A stretch of 64,000 nt of DNA, taken from the NCBI GenBank assembly GCA_905216025.1, contig CAJMSE010000018.1, forward strand, positions 16,761 to 80,760. Direction: 5' to 3'. Shown here one piece after another: positions 7,284 through 16,557 of this stretch. This DNA comes from an uncultured bacterium (GTDB lineage Bacteria > Bacteroidota > Bacteroidia > Bacteroidales > Bacteroidaceae). Every line of letters begins with the position of its first letter. Within the stretch, counting starts at the first letter, position 1. The notes beneath the pieces were generated by a model that worked only from the letters and a program-made list of their open reading frames with translations, did no database searches and was not told the DNA's origin. The position numbers and the translations under genes were made by a program.

Positions 7284-10187
7284 ATACCCAAAAATCTCCT
7301 CCGTCGTCAGCCGCTTCACCGGTCCTATCTTCTCGAGGGCCTTCATGTCGAGCTCTTTCTCATCGCCGAGGATGATGTAACGGCAGGTCTTGCCGGCCAT
7401 GTTCTCCTTCTCAAACTTCACTAAGTCGGCAAGTGTGAGAGACGGCAGGGCGTTGTATATCTTCTCGTTGATGTCGTAGTCGATGCCGCGCTGGCGGGCA
7501 TTGAGATAGGCATAGAGCACCGAGGCGCGGGTGACGCGGCGGCTCTGGAGACTCTTCGTGAGGCTCTGCTTGGCTATATCGAAAGCTGCCTGAGACTGCG
7601 GCACCGTGTCGAGGATGTCGTTGAACACGCGGATGCAGTCGCCCATCTTGTCGTTCTGGGATATAATATATGTATAGAAGTACTCCGGATGGCTCTTGCG
7701 CCACGGCTGTGCATAGTATGCAGAGGCACTATAGGCCAGTCCGCGCGACTCGCGCAGCTCCTGGAACACGATGCCGTTCATGCTTCCGCCGAAGTACTCG
7801 TTGAAGAGCCGGCGTACCGGTGCCTGCTCGGGAGTCCACTCCGTACCTTCGTTGTGATACTGCAGCATGTAGATGTTCTTTGCCTCGTAGGGGGCGATGT
7901 ATACCTCGTTGACGGGCGTCGGCTGCTCGGTATACTCCTTACCGGCAGGCACGGGGGCGAGCTTGCGGGGCGTCTTGTGGTGCTTTGCCACGAGGGCGGC
8001 GATGTCCTTCTCGGCCGACGGACCGTAGTAGAGCACGGTATGCTCTATGCCGCTGAGCTTCTTGAGCAGGTCGGGCAGCATCTGCGGGTCGGCCTCGCGC
8101 AGCTCTTTCTCGCTGAGGGTGTTGGTCATGCTGTTGTAAGGACCGAAGATTCCGTAGGTCTGGAGATATGAGAAGTTGGCCTGCTGGTTCTTCTTGGCGT
8201 CGTCGCGCGACTTCAGCAGCAGGTCGACATACTTGCCGTACGACTCCTTGTCGCCCTTCGCGTTGGCTATGAAGTCTTCCCAAAGGGCGAGAGCCTGCGG
8301 CAGATTCTCGTCGAGACCGGACAGGTTGACACTTATAGTGTTTGAGCCGACGTTGACGGAATAGTCGCATGCGAGCTTGTAGAACTCCTGCTTTATCTGC
8401 GCCGACGTCTTCTTGTCAGTGCCTATATAGTACAGATAGCCCGGAGCGAGGTCAATGGCGCGGTCTGCCTCCGAACCGAAGTTGTAGTAGAATGTGAGGT
8501 TGAAGAGTCCGTCGTCGGTGTTCTTCTTGTACAGCATGGGCAGCTTGCTCTTCGTGGCGGTTACCGTCAGGTCGCGGCCGAAGTCGAGGAAGCGCGGCTC
8601 TATGGGGTGCGTCTCCATGCCGTTGACAGCGTTGAGGAAACTGCTGCAGAGGTCGCGGTTTGTCGGTATGGCCGTTATCTCGGGCTTGTCTATCTTCTTC
8701 AGCGTGGTGTCGTTGCCCTGCTCCTTGAACACGCACACGTAGTTGTCGCCGAAATGACGGTTGGCAAAGTCGACAATCTGCTGCTTCGTCATCTTCGATA
8801 TGCGGTCGAGACGGCCCACTACGTCTTCCCATTTCTTGCCGTTGATGAAGGCGTCGACGAACATGTCGGCACGGGCTTCATTGCTTTGGAGCGACTTGTA
8901 GTAGGCGAGCTTCATGTTGTTGACCACCGAGGGCAGCAGGTCGTCGGAGAAGTCGCCGGCCTTGAACTTGCCAAGCTCGCCGATGATGAGGCTGCGCAGC
9001 TCGCTGAGACTCTGGTTGTCCTTTGGCACACCCGAGATGATGAAGCCCGAATAGTCGTTCAGTCCGTAGCAGAACGCGCCCACGCCCTGTGCCAGCATCT
9101 TCTGCTCGAGGTTGATCTCGAAGAGTCCGGCCTTGCCGTTGGCGAGCATTTCAGATATCACGTCGAGCGTGTCGGCCTGCATGTCGGCAGCGCCTTTGAA
9201 GCGCCACGCCATCATAAGGCGTTCCGCTTCCTGACCAATGACGGTGGTGTCCTGCACTGATGTGAGGGGTTTCAGCGCCGGATACTCAGGGCGTAAAAGG
9301 GTCGCACTGGGCTTCCACGAACCGAAATAGCGGTCTATCAGTGCTATCACCTCGTCAGGATTCATGTCGCCGGCCATGCAGATGGCTGTGTTGTTGGGCA
9401 CATAATAGCGGTTAAAATAGTTCTTGATGTTTGTTATCGATGGGTTCTTGAGGTGCTCCTGAGTGCCTATCGTAGTCTGCGTGCCATACGGATGACCGGG
9501 GAATGCCTTTGTAAAGAGGGCTTCGTAAATCTTCTCGTAGTCGTTGGCAAGACCGATGTTGTACTCCTCGTACACAGCTTCAAGCTCGGTGTGGAAACCC
9601 CGTATGACCATGTTCTGGAAGCGGTCGCTCTCTACCTTGAGCCATTTCTCCACCTCGTTGGACGGTATGTCCTCCACATAGCACGTCACGTCGTTGCCCG
9701 TATAGGCGTTGGTGCCCTGGGCACCGATAGACGCCATCATCTTGTCGTACTCGTTGGGGATGAAGTATCGGGCGGCGAGCTGCGACAGGCTGTCTATCTC
9801 GCGGTAGGCCTGACGGCGCTGCTGCGGGTCGGTGAGCTTGCGGTAGGTCTCATAGCGGGCCTCGATGGAGTCGAGCAGAGGCTTCTCTGCCGCATAGTCC
9901 GACGTGCCGAACGATGTCGTGCCCTTGAACATGATGTGCTCCAGATAGTGTGCCAGGCCGGTGGTCTCGGCCGGGTCGTTGCGGCTTCCGGTGCGCACGG
10001 CGATGTAGGTCTGTATGCGCGGCTTCTCCTTGTTCACCGACAGATACACTTTCAAGCCGTTGTCGAGCGTGTAGATGCGTGTGTTCATCAAGTCGCCGCT
10101 GACGGTCTGATACTTGTAATCCTTGGCCTGGGCCGCCGTTGAGGAAGCGGCAATGAGGCAGGCCATAACAATTGATTTCAGTTTCAT
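7281..10187 (-). CDS. M16 family zinc metallopeptidase (pitrilysin type, tandem M16 domains), exported
   Basis: The 968-residue protein starts with a signal peptide (MKLKSIVMACLIAASSTAAQA). The inverted zinc motif HXXEH is intact in GLAHYLEHIMFKG at about residues 78-90, and the downstream metal-ligand glutamate is in LEAVYEEYN. A second, catalytically silent M16 half occupies the C-terminal 450 residues, as in two-repeat M16 proteases. Such enzymes degrade unfolded peptides in a closed chamber, here in the periplasm or at the outer surface. The stop codon is embedded in the right arm of the family C repeat. It is transcribed alone from a clear promoter at 10237-10267. The natural substrate is unknown. 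Confidence 0.95.
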   Translation of the reverse strand: MKLKSIVMACLIAASSTAAQAKDYKYQTVSGDLMNTRIYTLDNGLKVYLSVNKEKPRIQTYIAVRTGSRNDPAETTGLAHYLEHIMFKGTTSFGTSDYAAEKPLLDSIEARYETYRKLTDPQQRRQAYREIDSLSQLAARYFIPNEYDKMMASIGAQGTNAYTGNDVTCYVEDIPSNEVEKWLKVESDRFQNMVIRGFHTELEAVYEEYNIGLANDYEKIYEALFTKAFPGHPYGTQTTIGTQEHLKNPSITNIKNYFNRYYVPNNTAICMAGDMNPDEVIALIDRYFGSWKPSATLLRPEYPALKPLTSVQDTTVIGQEAERLMMAWRFKGAADMQADTLDVISEMLANGKAGLFEINLEQKMLAQGVGAFCYGLNDYSGFIISGVPKDNQSLSELRSLIIGELGKFKAGDFSDDLLPSVVNNMKLAYYKSLQSNEARADMFVDAFINGKKWEDVVGRLDRISKMTKQQIVDFANRHFGDNYVCVFKEQGNDTTLKKIDKPEITAIPTNRDLCSSFLNAVNGMETHPIEPRFLDFGRDLTVTATKSKLPMLYKKNTDDGLFNLTFYYNFGSEADRAIDLAPGYLYYIGTDKKTSAQIKQEFYKLACDYSVNVGSNTISVNLSGLDENLPQALALWEDFIANAKGDKESYGKYVDLLLKSRDDAKKNQQANFSYLQTYGIFGPYNSMTNTLSEKELREADPQMLPDLLKKLSGIEHTVLYYGPSAEKDIAALVAKHHKTPRKLAPVPAGKEYTEQPTPVNEVYIAPYEAKNIYMLQYHNEGTEWTPEQAPVRRLFNEYFGGSMNGIVFQELRESRGLAYSASAYYAQPWRKSHPEYFYTYIISQNDKMGDCIRVFNDILDTVPQSQAAFDIAKQSLTKSLQSRRVTRASVLYAYLNARQRGIDYDINEKIYNALPSLTLADLVKFEKENMAGKTCRYIILGDEKELDMKALEKIGPVKRLTTEEIFGY

Positions 10188-10236
10188 TATGCTGTTTTTA
10201 GATGTTGATTGTCTTCTTTATGTCAACAGACGTGTG

Positions 10237-10267
10237 CAAAGGTAGCTTATTTTGTCAAGACAGCAAT
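10237..10267 (-). promoter_or_regulatory. Promoter of the M16 peptidase gene
   Basis: Minus-strand ATTG at 10267-10264, then 19 bp, then TACCTTTG at 10244-10237, giving a leader of about 40 nt. Confidence 0.7.
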
Positions 10268-10386
10268 CAAAAATATGCTTTTTTTTACTCCCGCGGGCTG
10301 ATAATGACGGCGTAACGGGCTGGCCTATCCGTAAAAAGGGTAACGTTTTCAGTAATTTGTTTATCCTTATTATATAATAATAGTAT

Positions 10387-10394
10387 TAATTTTG
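10387..10394 (+). promoter_or_regulatory. Probable -7 box for the iron-sulphur operon
   Basis: TAATTTTG matches TAnnTTTG 33 bp before the ATG at 10428; no well-placed -33 box is seen. A 10-bp palindrome, GCAACGTTGC, follows immediately at 10394-10403. Confidence 0.5.
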
Positions 10395-10427
10395 CAACGT
10401 TGCAGACAACGTATAACACTCTGATAT

Positions 10428-11921
10428 ATGCTAAGAAAGATAAGAATTACGCTGGCAGTAGTCTTCTTCACGCTGACGACACTGCTGTTTCTCGACTTCA
10501 CGGGCACGGTGCACGCCTGGTTCGGATGGATGGCGCGGGTGCAGTTTCTGCCCGCCCTGCTTGCCCTCAACGCGGGCGTGGTGGCGGCGCTGGTGGTGCT
10601 CACGCTGCTGTTCGGCCGCATATACTGCTCTGTTGTGTGTCCGCTCGGAGTGATGCAGGACGTGCTCGGCAGGCTTGGGCGCCTGTCAAGGAAAAACCGC
10701 TATGCCTACTCGCCTGCCCTGAGCACCCTGCGCTACACGATGCTGGCGGTGCTGGCCGTTGCCCTTGCGGCGGGCCTCGGTTCTTTGGCGGCACTGCTCG
10801 CCCCGTACAGCACATACGGCCGCATCGCCCAGAACCTGCTCGCGCCGGTGTGGGCACTGGGCAACAACGCCTTAGCCTACGTGGCTGAGCGTGCCGGAAG
10901 CTACGCCTTCTACATGGTAGACGTATGGGTGCGCAGCGCCGTGACGTTCGCCATCGCCCTCGCCACCCTTATTATAATAGGTGTACTGGCATGGCGCAAC
11001 GGCCGCACATGGTGCAACGCGGTGTGTCCGGTGGGCACGGTGCTCGGCTTCCTGTCGCGCTTCTCGCTCTTCAAGCCTGTCATAGACACGTCTAAGTGCA
11101 ACAGCTGCGGCCTCTGCGCGCGCAACTGCAAGGCCGCATGCATCGACAGCAAGAGCCACAGGATAGACTATTCGCGCTGCGTCAGCTGCATGAACTGCAT
11201 CGGAAAGTGCCATAAGGGTGCGATAAGCTACACCCTGCGCAGCAGCGCCGCCGGCCACTCAGGCAAGGAGAAGGCGGAAGAAAGGAAAGTCGACGGCAGC
11301 CGCCGCACGTTCCTCACGGCCACGTCGGCGGTCATAGCGGCATCGGCTTTGAAGGCGCAGGAGAAGAAGGTGGACGGCGGACTGGCCGTCATCGCCGACA
11401 AGGAGATACCTGAGCGCAAGACGCCCATCGTGCCGCCGGGTGCCGTCAGTCTGCGCAACATGGCACGCCACTGCACGGCCTGCCAGCTCTGCGTGTCGGC
11501 ATGTCCCAACGGCGTGCTGCGCCCCTCGTCGCGGTTGGAGACGCTGATGCAGCCCGAGGCTTCATACGAGCGGGGCTACTGCCGGCCGGAATGCACCAGA
11601 TGCTCCGAGGTATGCCCCACGGGAGCAATACTGAAGATTACCACGGCCGAGAAGTCGGCCACGCAGATAGGCCACGCCGTGTGGGTGAAGCGCAACTGCA
11701 TACCGCTCACCGACGGCGTCGAGTGCGGCAACTGCGCACGCCACTGCCCCTCGGGAGCCATACTGATGGTGCCCTCGGAGCCGGGAAACCCCGACTCGCC
11801 GAAGATTCCCGCGGTCAACACGGCACGCTGCACGGGCTGCGGAGCATGCGAGAACCTGTGCCCGGCACGCCCGTTCAGCGCCATATACGTGGAGGGAAAC
11901 TCCGTGCACGGCACTTTTTAA
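10428..11921 (+). CDS. Membrane polyferredoxin (NapH/NosR-like) fused to a Tat-like periplasmic ferredoxin domain
   Basis: Four or five transmembrane segments lie in the first 210 residues, with the NapH/NosR-type motifs YCSVVCPLGVMQD and WCNAVCPVGTVLG. Two 4Fe-4S motifs follow (CNSCGLCARNC and CVSCMNCIGKC). At about residue 285 there is an internal twin-arginine-like signal (SRRTFLTATSAVIAASALKA), then at least four more cysteine clusters (CTACQLCVSAC, CTRCSEVC, CGNCARHC, CTGCGACENLC). The layout reads as NapH followed by NapG in one chain. It should move electrons across or along the membrane to periplasmic partners. The next gene, 28 bp downstream, is an exported aldo/keto reductase with its own 4Fe-4S domain, a likely partner. 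The electron donor and final substrate are not visible. Confidence 0.88.
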   Translation: MLRKIRITLAVVFFTLTTLLFLDFTGTVHAWFGWMARVQFLPALLALNAGVVAALVVLTLLFGRIYCSVVCPLGVMQDVLGRLGRLSRKNRYAYSPALSTLRYTMLAVLAVALAAGLGSLAALLAPYSTYGRIAQNLLAPVWALGNNALAYVAERAGSYAFYMVDVWVRSAVTFAIALATLIIIGVLAWRNGRTWCNAVCPVGTVLGFLSRFSLFKPVIDTSKCNSCGLCARNCKAACIDSKSHRIDYSRCVSCMNCIGKCHKGAISYTLRSSAAGHSGKEKAEERKVDGSRRTFLTATSAVIAASALKAQEKKVDGGLAVIADKEIPERKTPIVPPGAVSLRNMARHCTACQLCVSACPNGVLRPSSRLETLMQPEASYERGYCRPECTRCSEVCPTGAILKITTAEKSATQIGHAVWVKRNCIPLTDGVECGNCARHCPSGAILMVPSEPGNPDSPKIPAVNTARCTGCGACENLCPARPFSAIYVEGNSVHGTF

Positions 11922-11949
11922 GAACCTAAAAAGAAAGGAAACACCCATC

Positions 11950-13353
11950 ATGAAGAATAGAGATATATCGCGCCGCGACTTCCTCAAGACCCTGGGAGCG
12001 GCCGGAATGGCTACCGCTGGACTGGCCACGGCATGCACAATCCGCAACGGCGGCGCTCAGGAAACGGCCTCAACGGGAGACATTCCAAAAGACAAGATGA
12101 CCTACCGCACCAGCCCTACCACGGGCGACCGCGTGTCGCTGCTGGGCTTCGGCATGATGCGCCTGCCGTCGAAAAGCGGCCGCAGCGCACGCGAGGGCAA
12201 GGACGAAGAGATCGACCAGGAGATGGTTAACGAACTGGTGGACTACGCCATAGACCACGGCGTCAACTATTTCGACACGTCGCCCGCCTACTGCCGCGGC
12301 CTGTCGGAACGCGCCACGGGCATAGCACTGAGCCGGCATCCGCGCAACAAGTATTTCATAGCCACCAAACTGTCGAACTTCGCGCCTGAGACGTGGACGC
12401 GGGAGGCTTCCATAGCCATGTACCGCAACTCGATGAAAGAGCTCAAGACAGACTATATCGACTACCTGCTGATGCACGGCATAGGCATGGGCAGCGGCAT
12501 GGAGGAGTTCAACAAGCGCTATATCGACAACGGAGTGCTCGACTTCCTCGTCGCCGAGCGCAAGGCGGGACGCATCCGCAACCTCGGTTTCTCGTATCAC
12601 GGAGACGTCGCCGTGTTCGACTACCTGCTCTCGCGGCATGACGAGTTCAAGTGGGACTTCGTGCAGATACAGCTCAACTATCTCGACTGGAAATACGCGA
12701 AGCAGATAAACCCGCGCAACACCGATGCCGAATACCTATACGGCGAACTGTCGCGGCGCGGCATTCCCGCCGTGGTGATGGAGCCGCTGCTGGGCGGCCG
12801 CCTGTCGAACGTGCCCGACAACATCGTGGCGCGCCTCAAGCAGCGCGAGCCAGAGAAGAGCGTGGCCTCGTGGGCATTCCGCTTCGCGGGCAGCCTGCCG
12901 GGCGTGCACACCGTGCTGAGCGGCATGACGCGCATGGAACACCTGCAGGACAACCTGCGGACATATGCCCCGCTGAAGCCGCTCACCGACGACGACTTCC
13001 GCTTCCTCCAGGAAACGGCAACGATGATGATGCAATTCGACACCATACCGTGCAACGACTGCAAATACTGCATGCCATGCCCGTACGGCATCGACATCCC
13101 CGCCATACTGCTGCACTACAACAAATGCCTCAACGAGGGCAACATACCCGAAGGCACACAGGACGAGAACTACCGCCGGGCGCGCCGCGCCTTCCTCATC
13201 GGCTACGACCGCAGCGTGCCGCGCCTGCGCCAGGCAAGCCACTGCATCGGCTGCGGCCAGTGCAGCCCGCACTGCCCGCAACGCATCAACATCCCCAAGG
13301 AACTGCACCGCATAGACGCATACGTCGAGCAGTTGAAGCAGGAAAAGGTATAA
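11950..13353 (+). CDS. Tat-exported aldo/keto reductase with C-terminal 4Fe-4S ferredoxin domain
   Basis: 467 residues. The N-terminus has a twin-arginine motif (SRRDFLKTLGAAGMATAG) followed by a lipobox-like LATAC, so it may be a Tat-dependent lipoprotein. The aldo/keto reductase barrel contains the expected tetrad: Asp and Tyr in YFDTSPAY, Lys in FIATKLS and His in YLLMHGIG. The C-terminus has two cysteine clusters, CNDCKYCMPCPYGIDIP and CIGCGQCSPHCPQRINIP, typical of the ferredoxin-fused AKR group. It lies 28 bp after the membrane polyferredoxin gene and is almost certainly co-transcribed with it. The substrate is unknown; the pairing suggests a periplasmic reductase fed with electrons from the membrane rather than by NADPH. 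Confidence 0.9.
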   Translation: MKNRDISRRDFLKTLGAAGMATAGLATACTIRNGGAQETASTGDIPKDKMTYRTSPTTGDRVSLLGFGMMRLPSKSGRSAREGKDEEIDQEMVNELVDYAIDHGVNYFDTSPAYCRGLSERATGIALSRHPRNKYFIATKLSNFAPETWTREASIAMYRNSMKELKTDYIDYLLMHGIGMGSGMEEFNKRYIDNGVLDFLVAERKAGRIRNLGFSYHGDVAVFDYLLSRHDEFKWDFVQIQLNYLDWKYAKQINPRNTDAEYLYGELSRRGIPAVVMEPLLGGRLSNVPDNIVARLKQREPEKSVASWAFRFAGSLPGVHTVLSGMTRMEHLQDNLRTYAPLKPLTDDDFRFLQETATMMMQFDTIPCNDCKYCMPCPYGIDIPAILLHYNKCLNEGNIPEGTQDENYRRARRAFLIGYDRSVPRLRQASHCIGCGQCSPHCPQRINIPKELHRIDAYVEQLKQEKV

Positions 13354-13380
13354 TATAATAGGAACACAACAAACCGGACA

Positions 13381-13420
13381 CCCCTCACCTCCCCCTCGGG
13401 GAGGCCGGGTGGGGTTTGAG
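13381..13420. repeat. Family C single arm (REP-like palindrome)
   Basis: CACCTCCCCCTCGGGGAGG followed by CCGGGTGGGG closely resembles the outer arms at 7006-7043 and 7246-7283. It sits between the convergent aldo/keto reductase and GH43 genes and could fold as a bidirectional terminator. Confidence 0.7.
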
Positions 13421-13430
13421 GAGATGCCTT

Positions 13431-15059
13431 CTACAATAATCTGGTCACCCGGAACCAGTCGGCATCCAGCCATCCGCGGTTGGCAGTACGGCCCGTGCAC
13501 TCGGCCACGAATCCCATCTTTGCCCCTATCCACTTGCCTTCCTTCATGCGGAATGGCGCTCCGGCCGGCTTGTAGCGGCGGCCGTCGGTGCTGTAGAGGA
13601 AGCGGCACGTGCCGTCGGCGACCTCCATGCGCATGTATATGTCGAGGAAAACGGCTGGCGAATAGGGTATCGTGTCGGCGGTGGTGGGCTTGAATGAGGC
13701 CAGCGTCTCCACCGTCTCGCGGCTGCCGGTGTCGGCACCGGTACACGTGAGGCGCTGAAGCAGGAAGCTGCCGCCCACGCGGCGGGCCACGAGTGCCGAA
13801 TAGTCGCGGCCCATCATGACGATTCCTCCGTACTGATTGTCTTCCTTGGAAGCCACGCGCAGCTTCGCCGTAGCCGTGAAACGGTCGGCCGGTGTCTTCT
13901 GCAACAGCATGTTGGGAGCATCCCAAAGGCTGCGCATGGTGTCGGCATCGGCCGTGTAAAGGCGCATCACTCCGTCGGTCAGCGCCATGCCCCACAACTG
14001 GTTGTAGTTGGCGTGCCACTGCCATTGCAGGCCCGGTTCGCCGCCGTTGAACTCGTCGCTCTCCTGCGGATTGCATATCGTCTTCGAGTCAGACTTTGGC
14101 TTGCGGTATGTGAGCACAGGCTCGCCGCCCACTCCCATCATAGGCCATCCCGAACTCCAGTCTACCGGTTGCAGGTATACCACCCGGCCGTATGCTCCCT
14201 TGTCGTGGAAGTGCAGGAACCAGTCTTCACCGTACGGCGTGTGCACCCACGCCCCCTGATGAGGTCCGTTGATGCCGCTGCCCTTCTGCTCCATCACCCG
14301 TTTCCACTCATACGGCCCGTAGGGCGAGCGGCTCCGCATGGCCAGCTGCCACCCCATGGCAACGCCTCCGGCGGGACACAGTATCCAGTAGTAGCCGCCG
14401 CGCTTGTAGAACTTCGGTCCTTCGGTTGTATGATTCTCCTGTCCGCCGTCGAAAACGATGCGCGGCCGGCCGATGGCCCGTGTGCCGTCGGCACTGAGTT
14501 CGCGCACGCTGAGCACCGAGTTGAAACCGGCACGCGAACCGGCCCATCCGTTGACGAGATAGCACCGGCCGTCGTCGTCCCACAGCGGGCAGGGGTCTAT
14601 CATCCCCCTACCCTCCACCACGCAGACGGGCTCGCTCCAACGGCCGGCAGGGTCGGTGGTCTTCACCATCATCACGCCATGGTCCGGGTCGCCCCAGTAG
14701 ATGTAGAACTCGCCTGCATGGTGGCGTATGGCCGGTGCCCACACGCCCTTGCCATGGGCGGGGCGGTCGAACACCGCGCGGGGCAGCTGCTCCTGAAGGG
14801 CATGTCCGACGATGGTCCAGTTGACAAGGTCTTTAGAATGGAGCACGGGCAGGCCGGGAATGCAGTTGAACGACGATGCCGTGAGATAGTAGCCGTCAGC
14901 GGCGGCGCATACGTCGGGGTCGCTGTAGTCGGCGTTTATCACGGGATTGGTGTATGTGCCGTCGCCGTTGTCGGGGCAGCACACCTCAGAACGGTACTGG
15001 GCAGCGGCCTGCAACGGCATGAGCACGGCCGCGGCCATAATCAGTGATGACAGTTTCAT
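13431..15059 (-). CDS. Glycoside hydrolase family 43 (beta-xylosidase/arabinofuranosidase type), secreted
   Basis: 542 residues with a signal peptide (MKLSSLIMAAAVLMPLQAAAQ). The N-terminal five-bladed propeller has the three GH43 acidic residues in expected contexts: general base Asp in NADYSDPDVC, the pKa-modulating Asp in MIDPCPLWDDDG, and the acid Glu in HTTEGPKFYKR. The last 190 residues form a beta-sandwich with W-rich strands, like the C-terminal concanavalin-like domain of GH43 xylosidases. GH43 enzymes remove xylose or arabinose from plant polysaccharides with inversion. It is the third gene of a co-directional set with the lyase and GH28-like genes; the gap to the latter is 52 bp. 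Exact sugar specificity cannot be read from sequence. Confidence 0.9.
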   Translation of the reverse strand: MKLSSLIMAAAVLMPLQAAAQYRSEVCCPDNGDGTYTNPVINADYSDPDVCAAADGYYLTASSFNCIPGLPVLHSKDLVNWTIVGHALQEQLPRAVFDRPAHGKGVWAPAIRHHAGEFYIYWGDPDHGVMMVKTTDPAGRWSEPVCVVEGRGMIDPCPLWDDDGRCYLVNGWAGSRAGFNSVLSVRELSADGTRAIGRPRIVFDGGQENHTTEGPKFYKRGGYYWILCPAGGVAMGWQLAMRSRSPYGPYEWKRVMEQKGSGINGPHQGAWVHTPYGEDWFLHFHDKGAYGRVVYLQPVDWSSGWPMMGVGGEPVLTYRKPKSDSKTICNPQESDEFNGGEPGLQWQWHANYNQLWGMALTDGVMRLYTADADTMRSLWDAPNMLLQKTPADRFTATAKLRVASKEDNQYGGIVMMGRDYSALVARRVGGSFLLQRLTCTGADTGSRETVETLASFKPTTADTIPYSPAVFLDIYMRMEVADGTCRFLYSTDGRRYKPAGAPFRMKEGKWIGAKMGFVAECTGRTANRGWLDADWFRVTRLL

Positions 15060-15111
15060 ATATCAATAATGTGTCTATTGTCTTTTTATACGATGTCCGG
15101 CGGCAGCCCTG

Positions 15112-16557
15112 TCAGCGGCCTCCGGTGGCCGTGAACGTCACGCTGTCCACGTGCTCGCCCACGAAGATGTTGGCGTAGTCGGCCGTCTTGTACCACTTCA
15201 GACGCCCTGGCATGTCGTCTGATATCGTCTTTCCGTTGATACGGAGATTCTCGAAGCGTATGTTGCGCACCCGGCGGCTGCTGTCGTAGCCGGAGATGAT
15301 GGACATCTGCGGCTCCACGCCCGTGTAGGAGATATCCCGCAGCACGATATCCTCGATGCCGCGGCCCGGCGCAGCGCAGTATTTCTTATTGTAACACACC
15401 CTGAAGTTGAAGAGCATGCCGCCCCGCGAGAGGCTCTCGACGCGGATGTTGCTGAACGTCATGCGGCGCACGGTGATGTTGTCGCCGTTGTTTATGCCGA
15501 TGCATCCCTTGTAGTCAATCTGCCGTTCGGGATTCTCGAGTATGTCGATATCGTCGTACGACACATCCTCTATAACCTCGTTACGGTCTACGTCGCCGTG
15601 CAGGCCTATCATGATGGGATGCGCCACGTCGGCCCAGTAGACGGCATCGCGCACCTTTATGTTGCGGCAACCGCCGGCATAGCCCTTCCGCGTGCAGTAT
15701 ATCGTGGAGCAGTCGTCGCTCGTACGGCAGAACACGTGCTCGTAGCTGACGTCGTTGCTGGCAAAGACGTTCATGCCGTCGCCCCACCCGTACCAGCTCA
15801 TCACCTTCGCATTGCGCACCGTCACGGAGTCGCTTCCGCCCACGGGGAGTTGCGTCGTCATCGGTCCGTCGATGGTGACGTTGCGCGAGTAGCGCACCAT
15901 GATGCCCTCGTGCTGACGCTCGGGATTGACGAAGCCATGCCCGATAATCTTCACGTCGCGCACTCCGTAGGCCGACATCCAGCCCTTGATGTATGCTCCG
16001 CCGTCGATATACACGGTAGTGCCCGACTTTATGGCTACCGAATCGCTGCCGAGGTCGTAGTATCCGGGACCGAAATAGACGAAGTTGCGGCTGCGGCGCA
16101 TCTTCTTCGTCACCTCGGGCGCCATCGGGTTGGCCATCACGTGCAGGTTGTGGAATATGTCGCCGTTAATCTCCACCGACACATAGCGCGGGCGGTCGAG
16201 CGAGAACATGACGGTATCGCCGCTCACACTGTGGCCTATCGAGTATGAAAGGGGGCGCAGGCGGCAGGTCTGCACACACTGCCGGCGGCTGACGACGGCC
16301 AGCTGCACCGTGCCCTCGAAGTCGAACGAGGCCACCGAGGTCTGCTCGGTGCGGTGCTTTCCGGTGGTGGCGTCGTCCACCTTCCACGAATATACCGGCA
16401 CCGTCTGCCAGCGGTCGGATGCGGTGTTGCGTACCAGCAGCGTGAAGTCGCCGCTCATCGGGGCGCCCTCGGGGGCGGAGTATACTTTCAGAGCCGAGGC
16501 TCCGGCATGGGCCGATGAAAGGAGCAAGGCCCAGAGAAGGGTTATCACTTTATTCAT
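15112..16557 (-). CDS. GH28-like right-handed beta-helix glycoside hydrolase, secreted
   Basis: 481 residues with a signal peptide (MNKVITLLWALLLSSAHAGA). It has an N-terminal beta-domain and then a parallel beta-helix with repeated N-I-x-V and D-I-x-I rungs. Two acidic sites are placed as in polygalacturonases: an Asp in GDGMNVFASND and, 21 residues later, a pair of Asp in SDDCSTIY, the same spacing as the NTD and DD motifs of GH28. The GH28 His motif is not an exact GHG (AHPIMIGLHGD is the nearest), so activity may differ from galacturonan hydrolysis. The start overlaps the end of the lyase gene by 8 bp, a strong sign of an operon. Likely periplasmic or surface-located. Confidence 0.8.
   Translation of the reverse strand: MNKVITLLWALLLSSAHAGASALKVYSAPEGAPMSGDFTLLVRNTASDRWQTVPVYSWKVDDATTGKHRTEQTSVASFDFEGTVQLAVVSRRQCVQTCRLRPLSYSIGHSVSGDTVMFSLDRPRYVSVEINGDIFHNLHVMANPMAPEVTKKMRRSRNFVYFGPGYYDLGSDSVAIKSGTTVYIDGGAYIKGWMSAYGVRDVKIIGHGFVNPERQHEGIMVRYSRNVTIDGPMTTQLPVGGSDSVTVRNAKVMSWYGWGDGMNVFASNDVSYEHVFCRTSDDCSTIYCTRKGYAGGCRNIKVRDAVYWADVAHPIMIGLHGDVDRNEVIEDVSYDDIDILENPERQIDYKGCIGINNGDNITVRRMTFSNIRVESLSRGGMLFNFRVCYNKKYCAAPGRGIEDIVLRDISYTGVEPQMSIISGYDSSRRVRNIRFENLRINGKTISDDMPGRLKWYKTADYANIFVGEHVDSVTFTATGGR

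Noticed and set aside
6885..7375. Short plus-strand proteins in the gap between the YitT gene and the M16 peptidase
   Set aside because: They translate the inverted repeats and 22-bp units; composition is repeat-derived and one runs antisense into the peptidase.
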